Shown: positions 51,041 to 63,723 of the stretch, in pieces
How the letters are laid out: each line of letters begins with the position of its first letter
Numbering within the stretch: the first letter of the stretch is position 1
NCBI GenBank assembly: GCA_050298555.1
Contig: JBNKUL010000070.1
Coordinates: 1 to 64,000 of the forward strand
DNA from: JAPHSX01 sp050298555
GTDB taxonomy: Bacteria; Pseudomonadota; Gammaproteobacteria; Thiohalomonadales; Thiohalomonadaceae
DNA: 64,000 nt
Direction of reading: 5' to 3'
Notes under the pieces: generated by a model
What the model saw: the letters and a program-made list of their open reading frames with translations, nothing else
Database searches by the model: none
What the model was told of the DNA's origin: nothing
Made by a program: the position numbers and the translations under genes

Positions 51041-52510
51041 GTGAACTTTATCGAAACCCGTGGTAATGACGGCCAGAACCCCCTGAAGGTCAGCTTCTCC
51101 GAGGCGATCCTCAACCCCATGTCCTCTTTCGGCGGCATCTACTCGCCCGAGTCGCTGCCGGAGCTGGGGGAGTCCTTCCTCGCCGACCATCTCGAGGCCG
51201 ACTACAAGTCGCTGGCACGCGACATCCTCGCCGCCTTCGAGATCGATATCGAGCAGGAGGTGATCGAGCAGGCCCTGGCCCTCTACGACGAGTTCGACGA
51301 TGCGAGCAACCCGGTACCGGTGGTGAAGGTGAAGGATGACCTCTATGTGAGCGAGCTCTACCACGGCCCCACCCGCGCCTTTAAGGACATGGCCCTGCAG
51401 CCCTTCGGTATCGTCCTCTCCGCGCTGGCGCAGGCGCGTGACGAGAACTACCTGATCCTCGCCGCCACCTCGGGTGATACCGGCCCGGCGGCGCTGGAGA
51501 CCTTTAAGAACCGCGCCAACGTACAGGTCGCCTGCATGTACCCCGACGGCGGTACCTCCGACGTGCAGCGTCTGCAGATGGTGACCGAGGACGCCGCCAA
51601 CCTGAAGGTGATCGGTATTCACGGCGATTTCGATGATGCCCAGAGCGCGCTGAAGAACCTGCTCAGCTCCGCCGCCTTCAAGGAGAAGCTGCAGCAGAAG
51701 AAGATCTATCTCTCCGCCGCTAACTCGGTCAATTTCGGCCGCATCATCTTCCAGACCATCTACCACGTCCACTCCTACCTGGAACTGGTGCGCCAGGGCG
51801 CCATCGAGCTGGGTGAGAAGGTCTACCTCAATGTGCCCAGCGGTAACTTCGGTAATGCCCTCGGCGGTTACTATGCGATGAAGATGGGGCTGCCGGTGGC
51901 GAAGATCCTCATCGCCTCCAACAACAACAACGTGCTGACCCAGCTGATTAAGAATGGTCGTTACGAGCTGCGCGAGCGTGCGGTGATCCCCACCACCTCA
52001 CCGGCAATGGACATCCTCAAGTCCTCCAACATCGAGCGCGTGCTGTTCGACCTCTTCGGCGCCGAGCGCACCAGGGAACTGATGCTGCAGCTCGACAGTG
52101 AAAAGCACTACGAGCTGAGCAGCGAAGAACTGGCGCAACTGCAGGCCATCTTCGCCGCCGATTTCTGCGACGACACCGAAGGCAAGCAGTACATCAAGCA
52201 GGCCTTCGCCGGGGGCTACCTGATGGACCCCCACACCGCTACCTGCTTCAAGGCCTACGACAGCTGCCGCGACGAGCCGCTGAAGACCATCGTCTACTCC
52301 ACCGCTGAGTGGACCAAGTTCTCACCGGTGATCGCCAATGCCCTCACCGGCGAAGAGGACGCCCACGATATCGACGCCCTCAAGGCCATCGCCAAGGAGG
52401 CCAACATCGAGATCCCCGCGGTGATTAGCGAGTTGTTCGACAAGCCGATCGCCCAGTCCACGATCATCGACAAGGGGGAGATCGAGCAGGAGATCCTCAC
52501 CTTCCTGTAA
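51041..52510 (+). CDS. thrC: Threonine synthase
   Basis: ThrC forms threonine from phosphohomoserine. The 489-residue PLP enzyme has the lysine in GPTRAFKDMALQP, the LAATSGDTGPAALE loop and LNVPSGNFGNALG. Size fits the longer form found in many proteobacteria. The GTG start at 51041 matches the family N-terminus. With hom it completes most of the threonine pathway; thrB was not seen here. Confidence 0.96.
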   Translation: MNFIETRGNDGQNPLKVSFSEAILNPMSSFGGIYSPESLPELGESFLADHLEADYKSLARDILAAFEIDIEQEVIEQALALYDEFDDASNPVPVVKVKDDLYVSELYHGPTRAFKDMALQPFGIVLSALAQARDENYLILAATSGDTGPAALETFKNRANVQVACMYPDGGTSDVQRLQMVTEDAANLKVIGIHGDFDDAQSALKNLLSSAAFKEKLQQKKIYLSAANSVNFGRIIFQTIYHVHSYLELVRQGAIELGEKVYLNVPSGNFGNALGGYYAMKMGLPVAKILIASNNNNVLTQLIKNGRYELRERAVIPTTSPAMDILKSSNIERVLFDLFGAERTRELMLQLDSEKHYELSSEELAQLQAIFAADFCDDTEGKQYIKQAFAGGYLMDPHTATCFKAYDSCRDEPLKTIVYSTAEWTKFSPVIANALTGEEDAHDIDALKAIAKEANIEIPAVISELFDKPIAQSTIIDKGEIEQEILTFL

Positions 52511-52523
52511 CCGGGGAGGCGCT

Positions 52524-52557
52524 AAAAAAAGGCCGTTCATCTGAACGGCCTTTTTGT
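52524..52557 (+). terminator. Rho-independent terminator after thrC
   Basis: A-run, arms GGCCGTTC / GAACGGCC, T-run. Confidence 0.92.
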
Positions 52558-52608
52558 TGTTACAAAGTATTAAAAATAGTATCGGGATATACAAAAGGAG
52601 TACCAACA

Positions 52609-54105
52609 ATGAACTCAGCCCTGCGGTTTACCGCCCTTATTTTGCTCTTTACCCTGAGCCTGCCAAGCATGGCCGCCTCCTGGGAGGGAAAGGGCAAAAA
52701 ATTGTTCGAAAACGATAAATACCAGGATGTCATCGAACTGGTTGAGGAGTACAGAAAGGACCGGGAACACAGAATTGCGCTGATGCTGATGGCATTCAGC
52801 CACCTGCAGCTCTATGAGTTCAACGACACCAAGACCGATAAAAAGGCCTTTAAAAGGTACTACGAGTTGCTGGAAGACAAGGTGGATGCCCAGGACCTGG
52901 AGGACATCCTCTACTTTATCCGGCAAACGGACAAGCCGGAGGTTGTGGAAGAGGCGCGCGACCTGCTCAAGGTCGCCTTCGGCAATGTCAAAAAGATGAA
53001 TGAAGTCAGCATCCTCCTGCCGTTCACCCGCGTGGAGGATGAGAAGACGCGCGAACTGGCCTTCAACACCCTGGAAGAGATCATGGCGGTTAAGCGTAAA
53101 TACGTGGAGGAGGGCGGTACCCTGCGTGAAAGAGACATCACGATTATGTCGGATGAGAAGCTGATTCGCGCGCTGCTTGAGAATGTACTCATCTCGGATG
53201 CCTACGGCAGCCTGGAGTATATCGAGGCCCCGGTTCTTGATTACATTAGTGACTACGAGGGCGATAAGATCGGCAAACTCGAAGGCGCCATTAAAAAGAG
53301 TATCACCAAGCGGCTGAAGGAGTTCCCCGACAGCAGCTGGTTTAGTGCCAACCCCAATATAAAGCCGGTCACCTACAGCGCGGTGGTGGCCACTGCACCG
53401 GCATGGGTAACAAAGGCGACCGGGTTGTTTGAGCGCCATCAATACGAAGCGGCCATCGAGCTTGCCGCTCAGCACAAGCGCGACAAGGAGAGCCGTATCG
53501 GCCTGATGCTGCTGGCATTCAGTCACACCCAGCTCTATGCATTTAACGATGACAAAGCGGACCAGAAGGCCGCGGGAAACTATTTCGATCTGCTGGAGGA
53601 CCGGGTTGACTCGGAAGACCTGGAAAACATCTACTACTTCGCGCAGCAAAGCGATAAGCCCTGGGTGATCGAGGAGGCGCGCGACCTGCTAAAGCGTGCC
53701 TTCAAGAACGTAAAGGACATCTCCGAGGCGCCGCGCATCTACCCCTTCGCCAAGGTTGAAGATGAGAAGACACGCGAGCTGGCGTTGGCGGCGTTGGAGA
53801 AGATCATCTCCCTGAAGCGCAAATACGTGGAGAAGGGCGGTACCCTGCGTGACAAGGACATCACGGTGATGCAGGACGGAGGGTTGATCCGCGTGTTGCT
53901 GAATAACATCGATGAGTCTGACGCCTTTAACGCCCTGCTTGATATCGAGGCGCCGGTACTGACCTATCTCTCCGAGTTCGAGGACACCAAACAACTGATT
54001 AAGCTGGAAGAGAAGATCAACAAGGCTATCGCCAAGCGCGAGAAGAAGTACCCCGAAAGCAGCTGGTACAGTGCAACGGGAAAAACCAAGGCCAGCGCCA
54101 AATAG
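52609..54105 (+). CDS. Periplasmic protein of two tandem ~240-residue repeats, unknown family
   Basis: A 498-residue precursor with a signal peptide (cleavage near 22, SMAAS). Two copies of a helical unit follow (about 24-250 and 265-490). Matching segments include RIALMLMAFSHLQLYEFNDTK / RIGLMLLAFSHTQLYAFNDDK, VEEARDLLKVAF / IEEARDLLKRAF, KRKYVEEGGTLRERDITIM / KRKYVEKGGTLRDKDITVM, and PDSSWFSA / PESSWYSA. TPR-like helices are suggested, but no named family was recognised. The gene lies alone between two terminators. Confidence 0.8.
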   Translation: MNSALRFTALILLFTLSLPSMAASWEGKGKKLFENDKYQDVIELVEEYRKDREHRIALMLMAFSHLQLYEFNDTKTDKKAFKRYYELLEDKVDAQDLEDILYFIRQTDKPEVVEEARDLLKVAFGNVKKMNEVSILLPFTRVEDEKTRELAFNTLEEIMAVKRKYVEEGGTLRERDITIMSDEKLIRALLENVLISDAYGSLEYIEAPVLDYISDYEGDKIGKLEGAIKKSITKRLKEFPDSSWFSANPNIKPVTYSAVVATAPAWVTKATGLFERHQYEAAIELAAQHKRDKESRIGLMLLAFSHTQLYAFNDDKADQKAAGNYFDLLEDRVDSEDLENIYYFAQQSDKPWVIEEARDLLKRAFKNVKDISEAPRIYPFAKVEDEKTRELALAALEKIISLKRKYVEKGGTLRDKDITVMQDGGLIRVLLNNIDESDAFNALLDIEAPVLTYLSEFEDTKQLIKLEEKINKAIAKREKKYPESSWYSATGKTKASAK

Positions 54106-54125
54106 TCGTGCTGCAAGCAATGCGG

Positions 54126-54152
54126 GGCCCCCACATCGGGGGCCTTTTTTTT
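54126..54152 (+). terminator. Rho-independent terminator
   Basis: Arms GGCCCCC / GGGGGCC, then eight T, at the end of the duplicated-repeat gene; it abuts the lpxR-like stop. Confidence 0.92.
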
Positions 54153-55146
54153 AGCGCGTGTAAACCGTCAGGTTAATCGCGGCGAAGCGGGTCTCCTCCG
54201 GCTGCCCGATGTACTCACGGCTGCGCACGATATTGCTCAGCGAGAAGCGCACATTGTTGCGCCTTAGCGAGAGGCCGAATTGTGCGTCCATCACCAGATT
54301 CTCCTTCTCCACACTGTGGCTCTGCTGGAAGGTGTTGCCATCGAGGAAGAGGTTTCGTGCCACCGCACGAACCTCGACACCGCCATAGAGATACCAGTTC
54401 CACTCCACACCCGGCCTGAAGGCAGGAATGCCGGGGAAGCCCGGGGTGATCGAGGGCGGGCCGATGTCGTCCATGAGTCGGGTACCCCAGCGTAACATCG
54501 CACCGGCCGAGGCGTAGGTGTAGACGTTACCCAACGTTAAACCGCCGTGGTAGCTGAACTCTGACTCCTGTCCCCTCTGGAGTGGGTAGATGGCACGCCA
54601 CTTGTTGGTATAGGTGAGGTTGATCCCCAGCTCATCGTCCAGCTGGTTGTCCCACCCCTCGGGGATGGGTGAGCCGATAAGGCGGTGCGAAGCGCGCTGC
54701 AGCTCACCGGCGAGAGAGCTGGGGCCGACGATACCCACCGTCAGCATCAGGCCGTTGATGCGCTGCTCATTGCCCCTCTCCTCGTAGAGGTGGGCGATGC
54801 CCATATTGCTGAAGAGAAAGCCGGCATAGGGGCGCTCATCGACCACCAATGTGCTCTGGCGAATATCCTCCGGCGTAAACATCTTCATGCCCACGCTGTA
54901 GCCGTGCACCCCCAGTGCTCCGGTTTTGTAGAAGGGGAGGGCGTTGGCCATCAGCTGCAGGTAGCGGGGCGGCGGGCCGATGGTGGCGACACTCACCTCC
55001 AGTCCCTGGGTGTAGAAGCGGTCGTGGCTACTCCAGGTGTCGTTCTCGAACTGCACGCTCCAGAACTCGTGCTCTTCGGGCTGTGCGGCCGCCGTGGCAG
55101 CAAAGCTTGTGCTGAGCAGGAAAAGTAACGGTAACCACGCTTTCAT
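54151..55146 (-). CDS. LpxR-like lipid A 3'-deacylase family protein (DUF2219)
   Basis: A 331-residue outer-membrane beta-barrel precursor resembling LpxR, which removes the 3'-acyloxyacyl chain of lipid A. Visible signatures: a signal peptide, ENDTWSSHDRFYTQGLEVS (LpxR Asn/Asp metal region), the RPYAGFLF block, and the C-terminal aromatic NLTVYTR end. The catalytic His of LpxR-type enzymes was not pinned down. It may remodel surface lipid A. It is monocistronic. Confidence 0.8.
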   Translation of the reverse strand: MKAWLPLLFLLSTSFAATAAAQPEEHEFWSVQFENDTWSSHDRFYTQGLEVSVATIGPPPRYLQLMANALPFYKTGALGVHGYSVGMKMFTPEDIRQSTLVVDERPYAGFLFSNMGIAHLYEERGNEQRINGLMLTVGIVGPSSLAGELQRASHRLIGSPIPEGWDNQLDDELGINLTYTNKWRAIYPLQRGQESEFSYHGGLTLGNVYTYASAGAMLRWGTRLMDDIGPPSITPGFPGIPAFRPGVEWNWYLYGGVEVRAVARNLFLDGNTFQQSHSVEKENLVMDAQFGLSLRRNNVRFSLSNIVRSREYIGQPEETRFAAINLTVYTR

Positions 55147-55247
55147 TAAACACTCGTCCGGCAGGTGAAGAGAGGACGTATGATAATACTCAATATTAGA
55201 GGGGGCTAATGCAATTGTTTGTGGACACTTTTTTGGGGGGGCAGCAG

Positions 55248-57728
55248 CTATGAGCCCCCCATCGCCTCCCTTCGAGCCTCATCGACCCGCCGCAACTCCG
55301 CCGCGATCTCCGGTTGCCCCCGCATGAAGCGGTCGAAGTCTACGCTCTTCAGTTCGTAGAGCAGGCAGGGGGAGACGCTGTGGATAGTGGCGCTACGGCT
55401 TTCGTGGTGCATTAGCGCCATTTCGCCGAAAAAGTCACCGGCCATGAGGGTCCCCAGATCCTGCTCTTCTCCATTTTCGCTCTGGGTGACGCGCACTACG
55501 CCGCGGGCGATGAGGAACAGCGAGTCGCCCATGTCGCCCTGTTTGATGATGTCGCTGCCGGTGACCACGGTGCGGGGCTGGATCATCGCCTCCAGTTTGG
55601 CCAGCACCGTATCGTCCAGATTCATGAAAAGTGGGACCTTGCGCAGCAGCTGCAGCGGATCGAGTTGGAGCTTCTCTATCGTCTCGCCACGCAGGCGGTT
55701 GAGTTGATGTTCCAGGCGCACGATCTCCGCTTCGCCCATTCCCTTGGGCAGCATACCGTTGGCGATGGCGGTTTCCGTTGCCTCCAGCTCGGCGAGGAGC
55801 AGGGTGCGCTGGCCCAGCCGATCCTGCATCGAGCTGACCATTTCGGGGAAGTTTTCGCTGACAAGATCGAGCTGCTTGCGGGCGAATTGGTGCCAGCGTT
55901 GGTAGTTGCCCTGTACCTCCTGCATCACCAGTTCGGGAACCGATTCGAGGTAGCGCAGTTCGTTCAGGTAGAGGATCACCTGGCCACTGCCCTGGTAGTG
56001 GCCCCATACCTCTTCGTAGTTGCGGATAATGCGGCGCATGCGCAGGCGCTCACCAAAGTCGGCGAGTTTCGGTGAGTTCTCCAGCAGGCGGTAGAGCCCC
56101 TTCTCCAGGCGGCGTCGCATGCGGTGTGAATGGACGTGCTCGAAGGCGCCATTAAAGCGGATGGCATCGATCTGCAGGATCAGGACGACCACCAGTTCAC
56201 GGTAGGCCCCCTCGGAGAGGTGGCCCTCGGCATACATCCGATCGTAAAAGCCCTTCTCCTCGGAGAGTGCCCGTAGGTAGAGCATGGCAATCTCGCTCTT
56301 CTCGTCCATTTCGTTCTGACGTAGCCGATCGATGGCCTGCTGCGACTGTTGTATCGCCTCCTTGCACTGCTGTTGCAGGCGCCGAGCGAGCGGTGCGGAG
56401 AAGAGGCCGCCGGTCAGCAGGTTGTGGATGCGCTCCTGTGCATGGGTGTTGGCGATGAGGTTGCGCTCCAGCAGTGCCAGCCTGTCAGAGAGGGGAGGGT
56501 GATCGAGTTTAAAGTACTTCATCAGTGGCTCGATGGTGAGCCCCTGCACCAGCAGGGTGAACAGTACCGCACCCATCACCAGGGCGGTGAAGGTCTCGGC
56601 ATACTCGAAGTGGGGCAGGCTGAGGACGATGGCGATGGCGATGGCGCCACGCAGTCCGCCCCAGAACATCACGGTCTGGTAGGAGGCCTCAACCGGTTTG
56701 GAGCCGGGCAGCCGCCCCACCAGGGGCATCAGGCCGTAGATGATCACGGCGCGGGCCAGCAGCATCGCGATCACCACCCAGGGCAGCAGGTCCAGCGAGT
56801 GCCACAGGGCGTGCAGGTCTACCGTCAGGCCGAGCATAAGGAAGATAAGGGCGTTGGCGATAAAGGCCATCTGCTCCCAGAAGTGGTCGAGATAGATGCG
56901 TACCGAGGGGGAGATCTTGACTCGGCCCCAGCCGCCCAGGGTGACACCGGCCCCCACGGTGGCCATTACGCCGCTCACCCCCAACAACTCCTCTGCCAGC
57001 AGGAAGGAGGCGTAGGCGAGTACCGTGGTGAGGGTGATTTCGAGGAAGGGGTCGGACTCCACCAGCCCCAGCAGGTAGGCGGTGAGGCTGCCCAGCACCA
57101 CCCCGGCCAGCAGACCGCCGAAGAACAGCACCATGAAGTCGAGCAGGCTGCCGCCCAGCGAGGTGTCGACCATGGTGCCGGCGATCACCGCGATAAGGAT
57201 GCGCGAGAGTACGATAGCGGTGGCGTCGTTGAACAGGCTCTCGCCCTCCACCAGCACCCCAAGCCGCTGCGGCGCCCCCAGCTGCTTGAATAGCGCCATT
57301 ACCGCCACCGGGTCGGTGGCGCTGAGGATCGCCCCCAGCAGTAGCGCGGGCAGCAGCGGGATCGGCGTGGCCCAGTGGACGATAAGGCCGATGAGGCCGG
57401 TGGAGAGCAGTAGCCCCGGTATCGCCAGGGTGGCGATGGGGGCGATATTCTGGCGCAGCTGGCGGCTGTCGAGATTGAGCGAGGACTCGAAGATCAACGT
57501 CGGCAGGAAGACGTAGAGGATAAGGTCGGGGGAGATAGACAGCTGCTTGAGCAACGGCAGGGAGCCACCGTTCTGCTCCCCCAGGGAGGCCAGCCCTATC
57601 CCTACCAGTACCAGCATCACACTATAGGGCAGCCGCAGCCGCTTGGTGAGGGCGAGGATCGCCGCTGCGATGAGTAGCAGGACGATAATGCCGCTGACGA
57701 TTTCCGCTACGGCCGAGCTATGGTGCAT
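55248..57728 (-). CDS. CPA1-type Na+/H+ antiporter with cyclic-nucleotide-binding domain
   Basis: An 826-residue protein with about 12 membrane helices of the NhaP/CPA1 family (to about residue 400). The core motifs FLPTLIFESSLNLD and GAILSATDPVAVMALF are present. A long cytoplasmic helical region (about 400-680) ends in a cNMP-binding domain (about 690-810; GDMGDSLFLIARGVVRV, LMAGDFFGEMALMHHESRSAT). The role is pH or Na+ homeostasis, with cyclic-nucleotide or related control implied by the extra domain. It is convergent with the lpxR-like gene's upstream side and divergent from carA. Confidence 0.92.
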   Translation of the reverse strand: MHHSSAVAEIVSGIIVLLLIAAAILALTKRLRLPYSVMLVLVGIGLASLGEQNGGSLPLLKQLSISPDLILYVFLPTLIFESSLNLDSRQLRQNIAPIATLAIPGLLLSTGLIGLIVHWATPIPLLPALLLGAILSATDPVAVMALFKQLGAPQRLGVLVEGESLFNDATAIVLSRILIAVIAGTMVDTSLGGSLLDFMVLFFGGLLAGVVLGSLTAYLLGLVESDPFLEITLTTVLAYASFLLAEELLGVSGVMATVGAGVTLGGWGRVKISPSVRIYLDHFWEQMAFIANALIFLMLGLTVDLHALWHSLDLLPWVVIAMLLARAVIIYGLMPLVGRLPGSKPVEASYQTVMFWGGLRGAIAIAIVLSLPHFEYAETFTALVMGAVLFTLLVQGLTIEPLMKYFKLDHPPLSDRLALLERNLIANTHAQERIHNLLTGGLFSAPLARRLQQQCKEAIQQSQQAIDRLRQNEMDEKSEIAMLYLRALSEEKGFYDRMYAEGHLSEGAYRELVVVLILQIDAIRFNGAFEHVHSHRMRRRLEKGLYRLLENSPKLADFGERLRMRRIIRNYEEVWGHYQGSGQVILYLNELRYLESVPELVMQEVQGNYQRWHQFARKQLDLVSENFPEMVSSMQDRLGQRTLLLAELEATETAIANGMLPKGMGEAEIVRLEHQLNRLRGETIEKLQLDPLQLLRKVPLFMNLDDTVLAKLEAMIQPRTVVTGSDIIKQGDMGDSLFLIARGVVRVTQSENGEEQDLGTLMAGDFFGEMALMHHESRSATIHSVSPCLLYELKSVDFDRFMRGQPEIAAELRRVDEARREAMGGS

Positions 57729-57845
57729 AGAGGTATCCCTGTCGTGATTATCTGTTGCAGTCTTGCATCACCCCGCCGTCAGGGCAAGGCGGATTATCAC
57801 CCTGGGCCAAACGAGGCGATTTCCCCCTAAAGGGCGTGATCGGCA

Positions 57846-57875
57846 TGGACAGCATAGGGGCCATTCCAGTACAAT
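57846..57875 (+). promoter_or_regulatory. Possible carA promoter
   Basis: TGGACA, an 18-base spacer and TACAAT, about 110 bases before the carA start. Confidence 0.5.
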
Positions 57876-57926
57876 CCGCCTGATCAGTCGGAGCGGCTCC
57901 ACGCCCGACACTCTTACGAATCATAG

Positions 57927-57956
57927 GCGGGAAGGGCCTGAACAGGTCCCTCCCGC
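57927..57956 (+). promoter_or_regulatory. Strong leader hairpin upstream of carA
   Basis: A long stem (GCGGGA with TCCCGC, then GGG/CCC and CCTG/CAGG, with two bulges) just 28 bases before the carA start, downstream of the likely promoter. It could attenuate or block transcription. No T-run. Function not known. Confidence 0.5.
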
Positions 57957-57984
57957 TTTGCGCATCTAATACGTGGAGGTTACC

Positions 57985-59133
57985 TTGCGGCAACCGGCCC
58001 TGCTGGCCCTTGAAGATGGCACCCTGTTCTGGGGCGAATCCATCGGAAGTGAAGGGCAGACCGTTGGTGAGGTGGTGTTCAACACCGCGCTTACCGGATA
58101 CCAGGAGATCCTGACCGATCCGTCCTATGCACGACAGATCGTCACCTTGACCTATCCCCACATCGGCAACACCGGCACCAATGACGAGGATGAGGAGTCT
58201 TCCGACATCGTCGCCAGCGGCCTGGTGATTCGCGACCTGCCATTGCTGGCGAGCAACTGGCGCAACCAGCGCCCGCTCGACCAGTACCTGCGGGACAACA
58301 AGGTGGTGGGCATTGCCGACATCGATACCCGCAAGCTGACCCGCATCCTGCGTGAGAAGGGTGCACAGAGCGGTTGCATTGTCGCCGGCGAGAACATCGA
58401 CGCCGAAGCGGCGGTGGCAGCGGCCAGGGGCTTCGGCGGCCTCAAGGGGATGGACCTGGCCAAAGAGGTGACCACAGGTCAGCCCTACGAGTGGGCCCAG
58501 GGTAGCTGGACCCTTGAAGGGGGCCTGCCCGGTCATCCCGATGGCCCCATCGAGGAGGCGCTGCCGCACCACGTGGTGGCCTACGACTTCGGCGTTAAGC
58601 GCAACATCCTGCGCATGCTGAGCGATCGTGGCTGCCGCCTCACCGTGGTACCGGCCAAGACCCCGTTCGACGAGGTGATGAAGCTCAAGCCCGATGGTGT
58701 CTTCCTCTCCAACGGTCCCGGCGACCCCGAGCCCTGCGACTACGCCATCGACTCGATCAAGCAACTGACCGAGACCGGCATCCCGATGTTCGGTATCTGC
58801 CTCGGCCACCAGCTGCTCTCCCTGGCCTCAGGCGCCAGCACCATGAAGATGAAGTTCGGCCACCACGGTGCCAACCACCCGGTGCAGGACCTCGATAGCG
58901 GCGTGGTGATGATCACCTCGCAGAACCACGGCTTTGCGGTGGACGAGGAGAGCCTGCCCAGTAACCTGCGCGCCACCCACCGTTCGCTGTTCGACGGTTC
59001 GCTGCAGGGGGTGCACCGTACCGACTGTCCCGCCTTCAGTTTCCAGGGACACCCGGAGGCGAGCCCGGGGCCGCACGACGTGGCCCCCCTGTTCGACCAC
59101 TTCATCGAGCTGATCGAAGACAGCAAGAAATGA
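57985..59133 (+). CDS. carA: Carbamoyl phosphate synthase small subunit
   Basis: CarA hydrolyses glutamine and passes ammonia to CarB for arginine and pyrimidine synthesis. The 382-residue protein has the class I glutamine amidotransferase motif FGICLGHQLLS (catalytic Cys) and HPEASPGPHD. A TTG start at 57985 is chosen because GGAGG ends 5 bases upstream and RQPALLALEDGTLFWG then aligns with the usual N-terminus; the GTG at 57973 overlaps that ribosome site. It is followed by a small hairpin and carB. Confidence 0.95.
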   Translation: MRQPALLALEDGTLFWGESIGSEGQTVGEVVFNTALTGYQEILTDPSYARQIVTLTYPHIGNTGTNDEDEESSDIVASGLVIRDLPLLASNWRNQRPLDQYLRDNKVVGIADIDTRKLTRILREKGAQSGCIVAGENIDAEAAVAAARGFGGLKGMDLAKEVTTGQPYEWAQGSWTLEGGLPGHPDGPIEEALPHHVVAYDFGVKRNILRMLSDRGCRLTVVPAKTPFDEVMKLKPDGVFLSNGPGDPEPCDYAIDSIKQLTETGIPMFGICLGHQLLSLASGASTMKMKFGHHGANHPVQDLDSGVVMITSQNHGFAVDEESLPSNLRATHRSLFDGSLQGVHRTDCPAFSFQGHPEASPGPHDVAPLFDHFIELIEDSKK

Positions 59134-59137
59134 TTCG

Positions 59138-59160
59138 CGGGGAGCGTTTGCTCCCCGTTT
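59138..59160 (+). terminator. Hairpin between carA and carB
   Basis: Arms CGGGGAGC / GCTCCCCG, loop GTTT, followed by only TTTG. A weak terminator or mRNA-stability element within the car operon. Confidence 0.5.
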
Positions 59161-59189
59161 GATTAACTCAGGTTGAGTAAAAGACTGCG

Positions 59190-62407
<3,218 letters not shown>

Positions 62408-62408
<1 letters not shown>

Positions 62409-62884
62409 TGGAAAAGACACCGATGACTGCACGTGGCGCCGAGGCGCTGCGTGCAGAGCTGACCAAATTGAAGGGCGAAGATCGTCCGCGAGTCATTCAG
62501 GCCATCGCCGAGGCGCGTGAGCACGGCGACCTGAAGGAGAACGCCGAGTACCATGCCGCCCGCGAGCAGCAGGGCTTTATCGAAGGGCGTATCCAGGAGA
62601 TCGAGGGCAAGCTGGGTAACGCGCAAATTATCGACCCCGCCACGCTTAATGCCGGCGGCAAGGTCGTCTTCAGCGCGACCGTGGATCTGCTTGACGTGGA
62701 GAACGACGAAGAGGTGACCTACCAAATCGTCGGCGAGGACGAGTCCGATATCAAGCTGGGCCGTATCTCCATCACCTCACCCATCGCCCGCGCCCTAATC
62801 GGCAAGCAGGTGGACGATGTGGCCGAGGTGCAGGCCCCCGGCGGGATCCGCGAGTACGAGATCCTCGACGTTCGCTACGAATAA
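62408..62884 (+). CDS. greA: Transcript cleavage factor GreA
   Basis: GreA rescues arrested RNA polymerase by stimulating transcript cleavage. The 158-residue protein has the N-terminal coiled coil with the acidic tip (EHGDLKENAEYHAA) and the FKBP-like C-terminal domain (SPIARALIGKQVDDV). Its ATG overlaps the carB stop (TGATG), with AGGAG upstream, keeping the usual car-greA linkage. Confidence 0.97.
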
Positions 62885-62903
62885 GTCACGGGCCGAGCAG
62901 GGA

Positions 62904-63371
62904 ATGGGAGGCATCCTGGTCACCGGCGAGCGCGTGCTGCTCAGTCTCTGGGTGGGCGGGCTCTGGGCCATCGGCTTCCTGGCCGTTCCCACCCTCTTCG
63001 CCTCGTTGGGCGACCGCATGCTGGCGGGGATGGTGGCGGGAAAGATGTTCACCGCCGTCAGCTTTATCGGCATCGGCTGTGGCGCCGCGATACTGGGTAT
63101 CTGGTGGATGCGCTACTCTCGGCCCCTGACGAAGCGCCGGGTGCAAATGTTGCTGGTGATGTTGGTGGTGGTGGTGATCGGGGAGTTCTTCCTGCAGCCG
63201 GCGATGGCGGCACTGAAGGCCGAGGGACTGGTCGAGGGCAGCGGTGCCGCCGCCCGCTTCGGCGTGCTGCACGGCATCGCCTCACTGCTCTATTTGATCA
63301 ACTGCGTGATCGGGCTGCTGCTGTTGATAGTGGCAGGGCAGCCGCAGAAAGAAGCGGCTAGGGCAGGCTAA
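62904..63371 (+). CDS. DUF4149-type membrane protein
   Basis: A 155-residue protein with four predicted membrane helices (for example VLLSLWVGGLWAIGFLAVP and VQMLLVMLVVVVIGEFFL). It resembles DUF4149 proteins that often sit between greA and yhbY. Function unknown. Its 3' end overlaps the convergent yhbY by 14 bases. Confidence 0.8.
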   Translation: MGGILVTGERVLLSLWVGGLWAIGFLAVPTLFASLGDRMLAGMVAGKMFTAVSFIGIGCGAAILGIWWMRYSRPLTKRRVQMLLVMLVVVVIGEFFLQPAMAALKAEGLVEGSGAAARFGVLHGIASLLYLINCVIGLLLLIVAGQPQKEAARAG

Positions 63372-63648
63372 TCTTCGGCTTTTCCGCCTCGCGGTAGATC
63401 ACCGCGATATGGCCGATACGCTGCACCAGGGCACACTCCAGTGCCTCGCACATCGCCTCAATCATCGCGTCACGCTCCTCCCGATCCATCGCATTTACCC
63501 GCACCTTAATCAGCTCGTGATGGGCCAGGGTCTGGTCGATCTCATTGACCACGTTCTCCGTCAGGCCGTTGCCGCCGATGATGACCAGTGGCTTGAGGTT
63601 GTGGGCGAGTTTGCGCAGGTGGCGTCTTTGCGATTCGGTGAGAGACAT
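63358..63648 (-). CDS. yhbY: YhbY-type RNA-binding protein (CRM domain)
   Basis: A 96-residue CRM-domain protein that associates with pre-50S ribosomal particles. The GNGLTENVVNEI segment (with the G-x-x-G RNA-binding loop in IIGGNG) is present. Start at 63648; longer frames run into the rlmE promoter region. It is divergent from rlmE, a common arrangement. Confidence 0.95.
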   Translation of the reverse strand: MSLTESQRRHLRKLAHNLKPLVIIGGNGLTENVVNEIDQTLAHHELIKVRVNAMDREERDAMIEAMCEALECALVQRIGHIAVIYREAEKPKISLP

Positions 63649-63723
63649 AACGGCGGGTATACTTTGGTGAAAACGGGGGGCAACCTTAGCCCCAGCAACG
63701 ATTAGATGCAACAGGTTTGAGAT

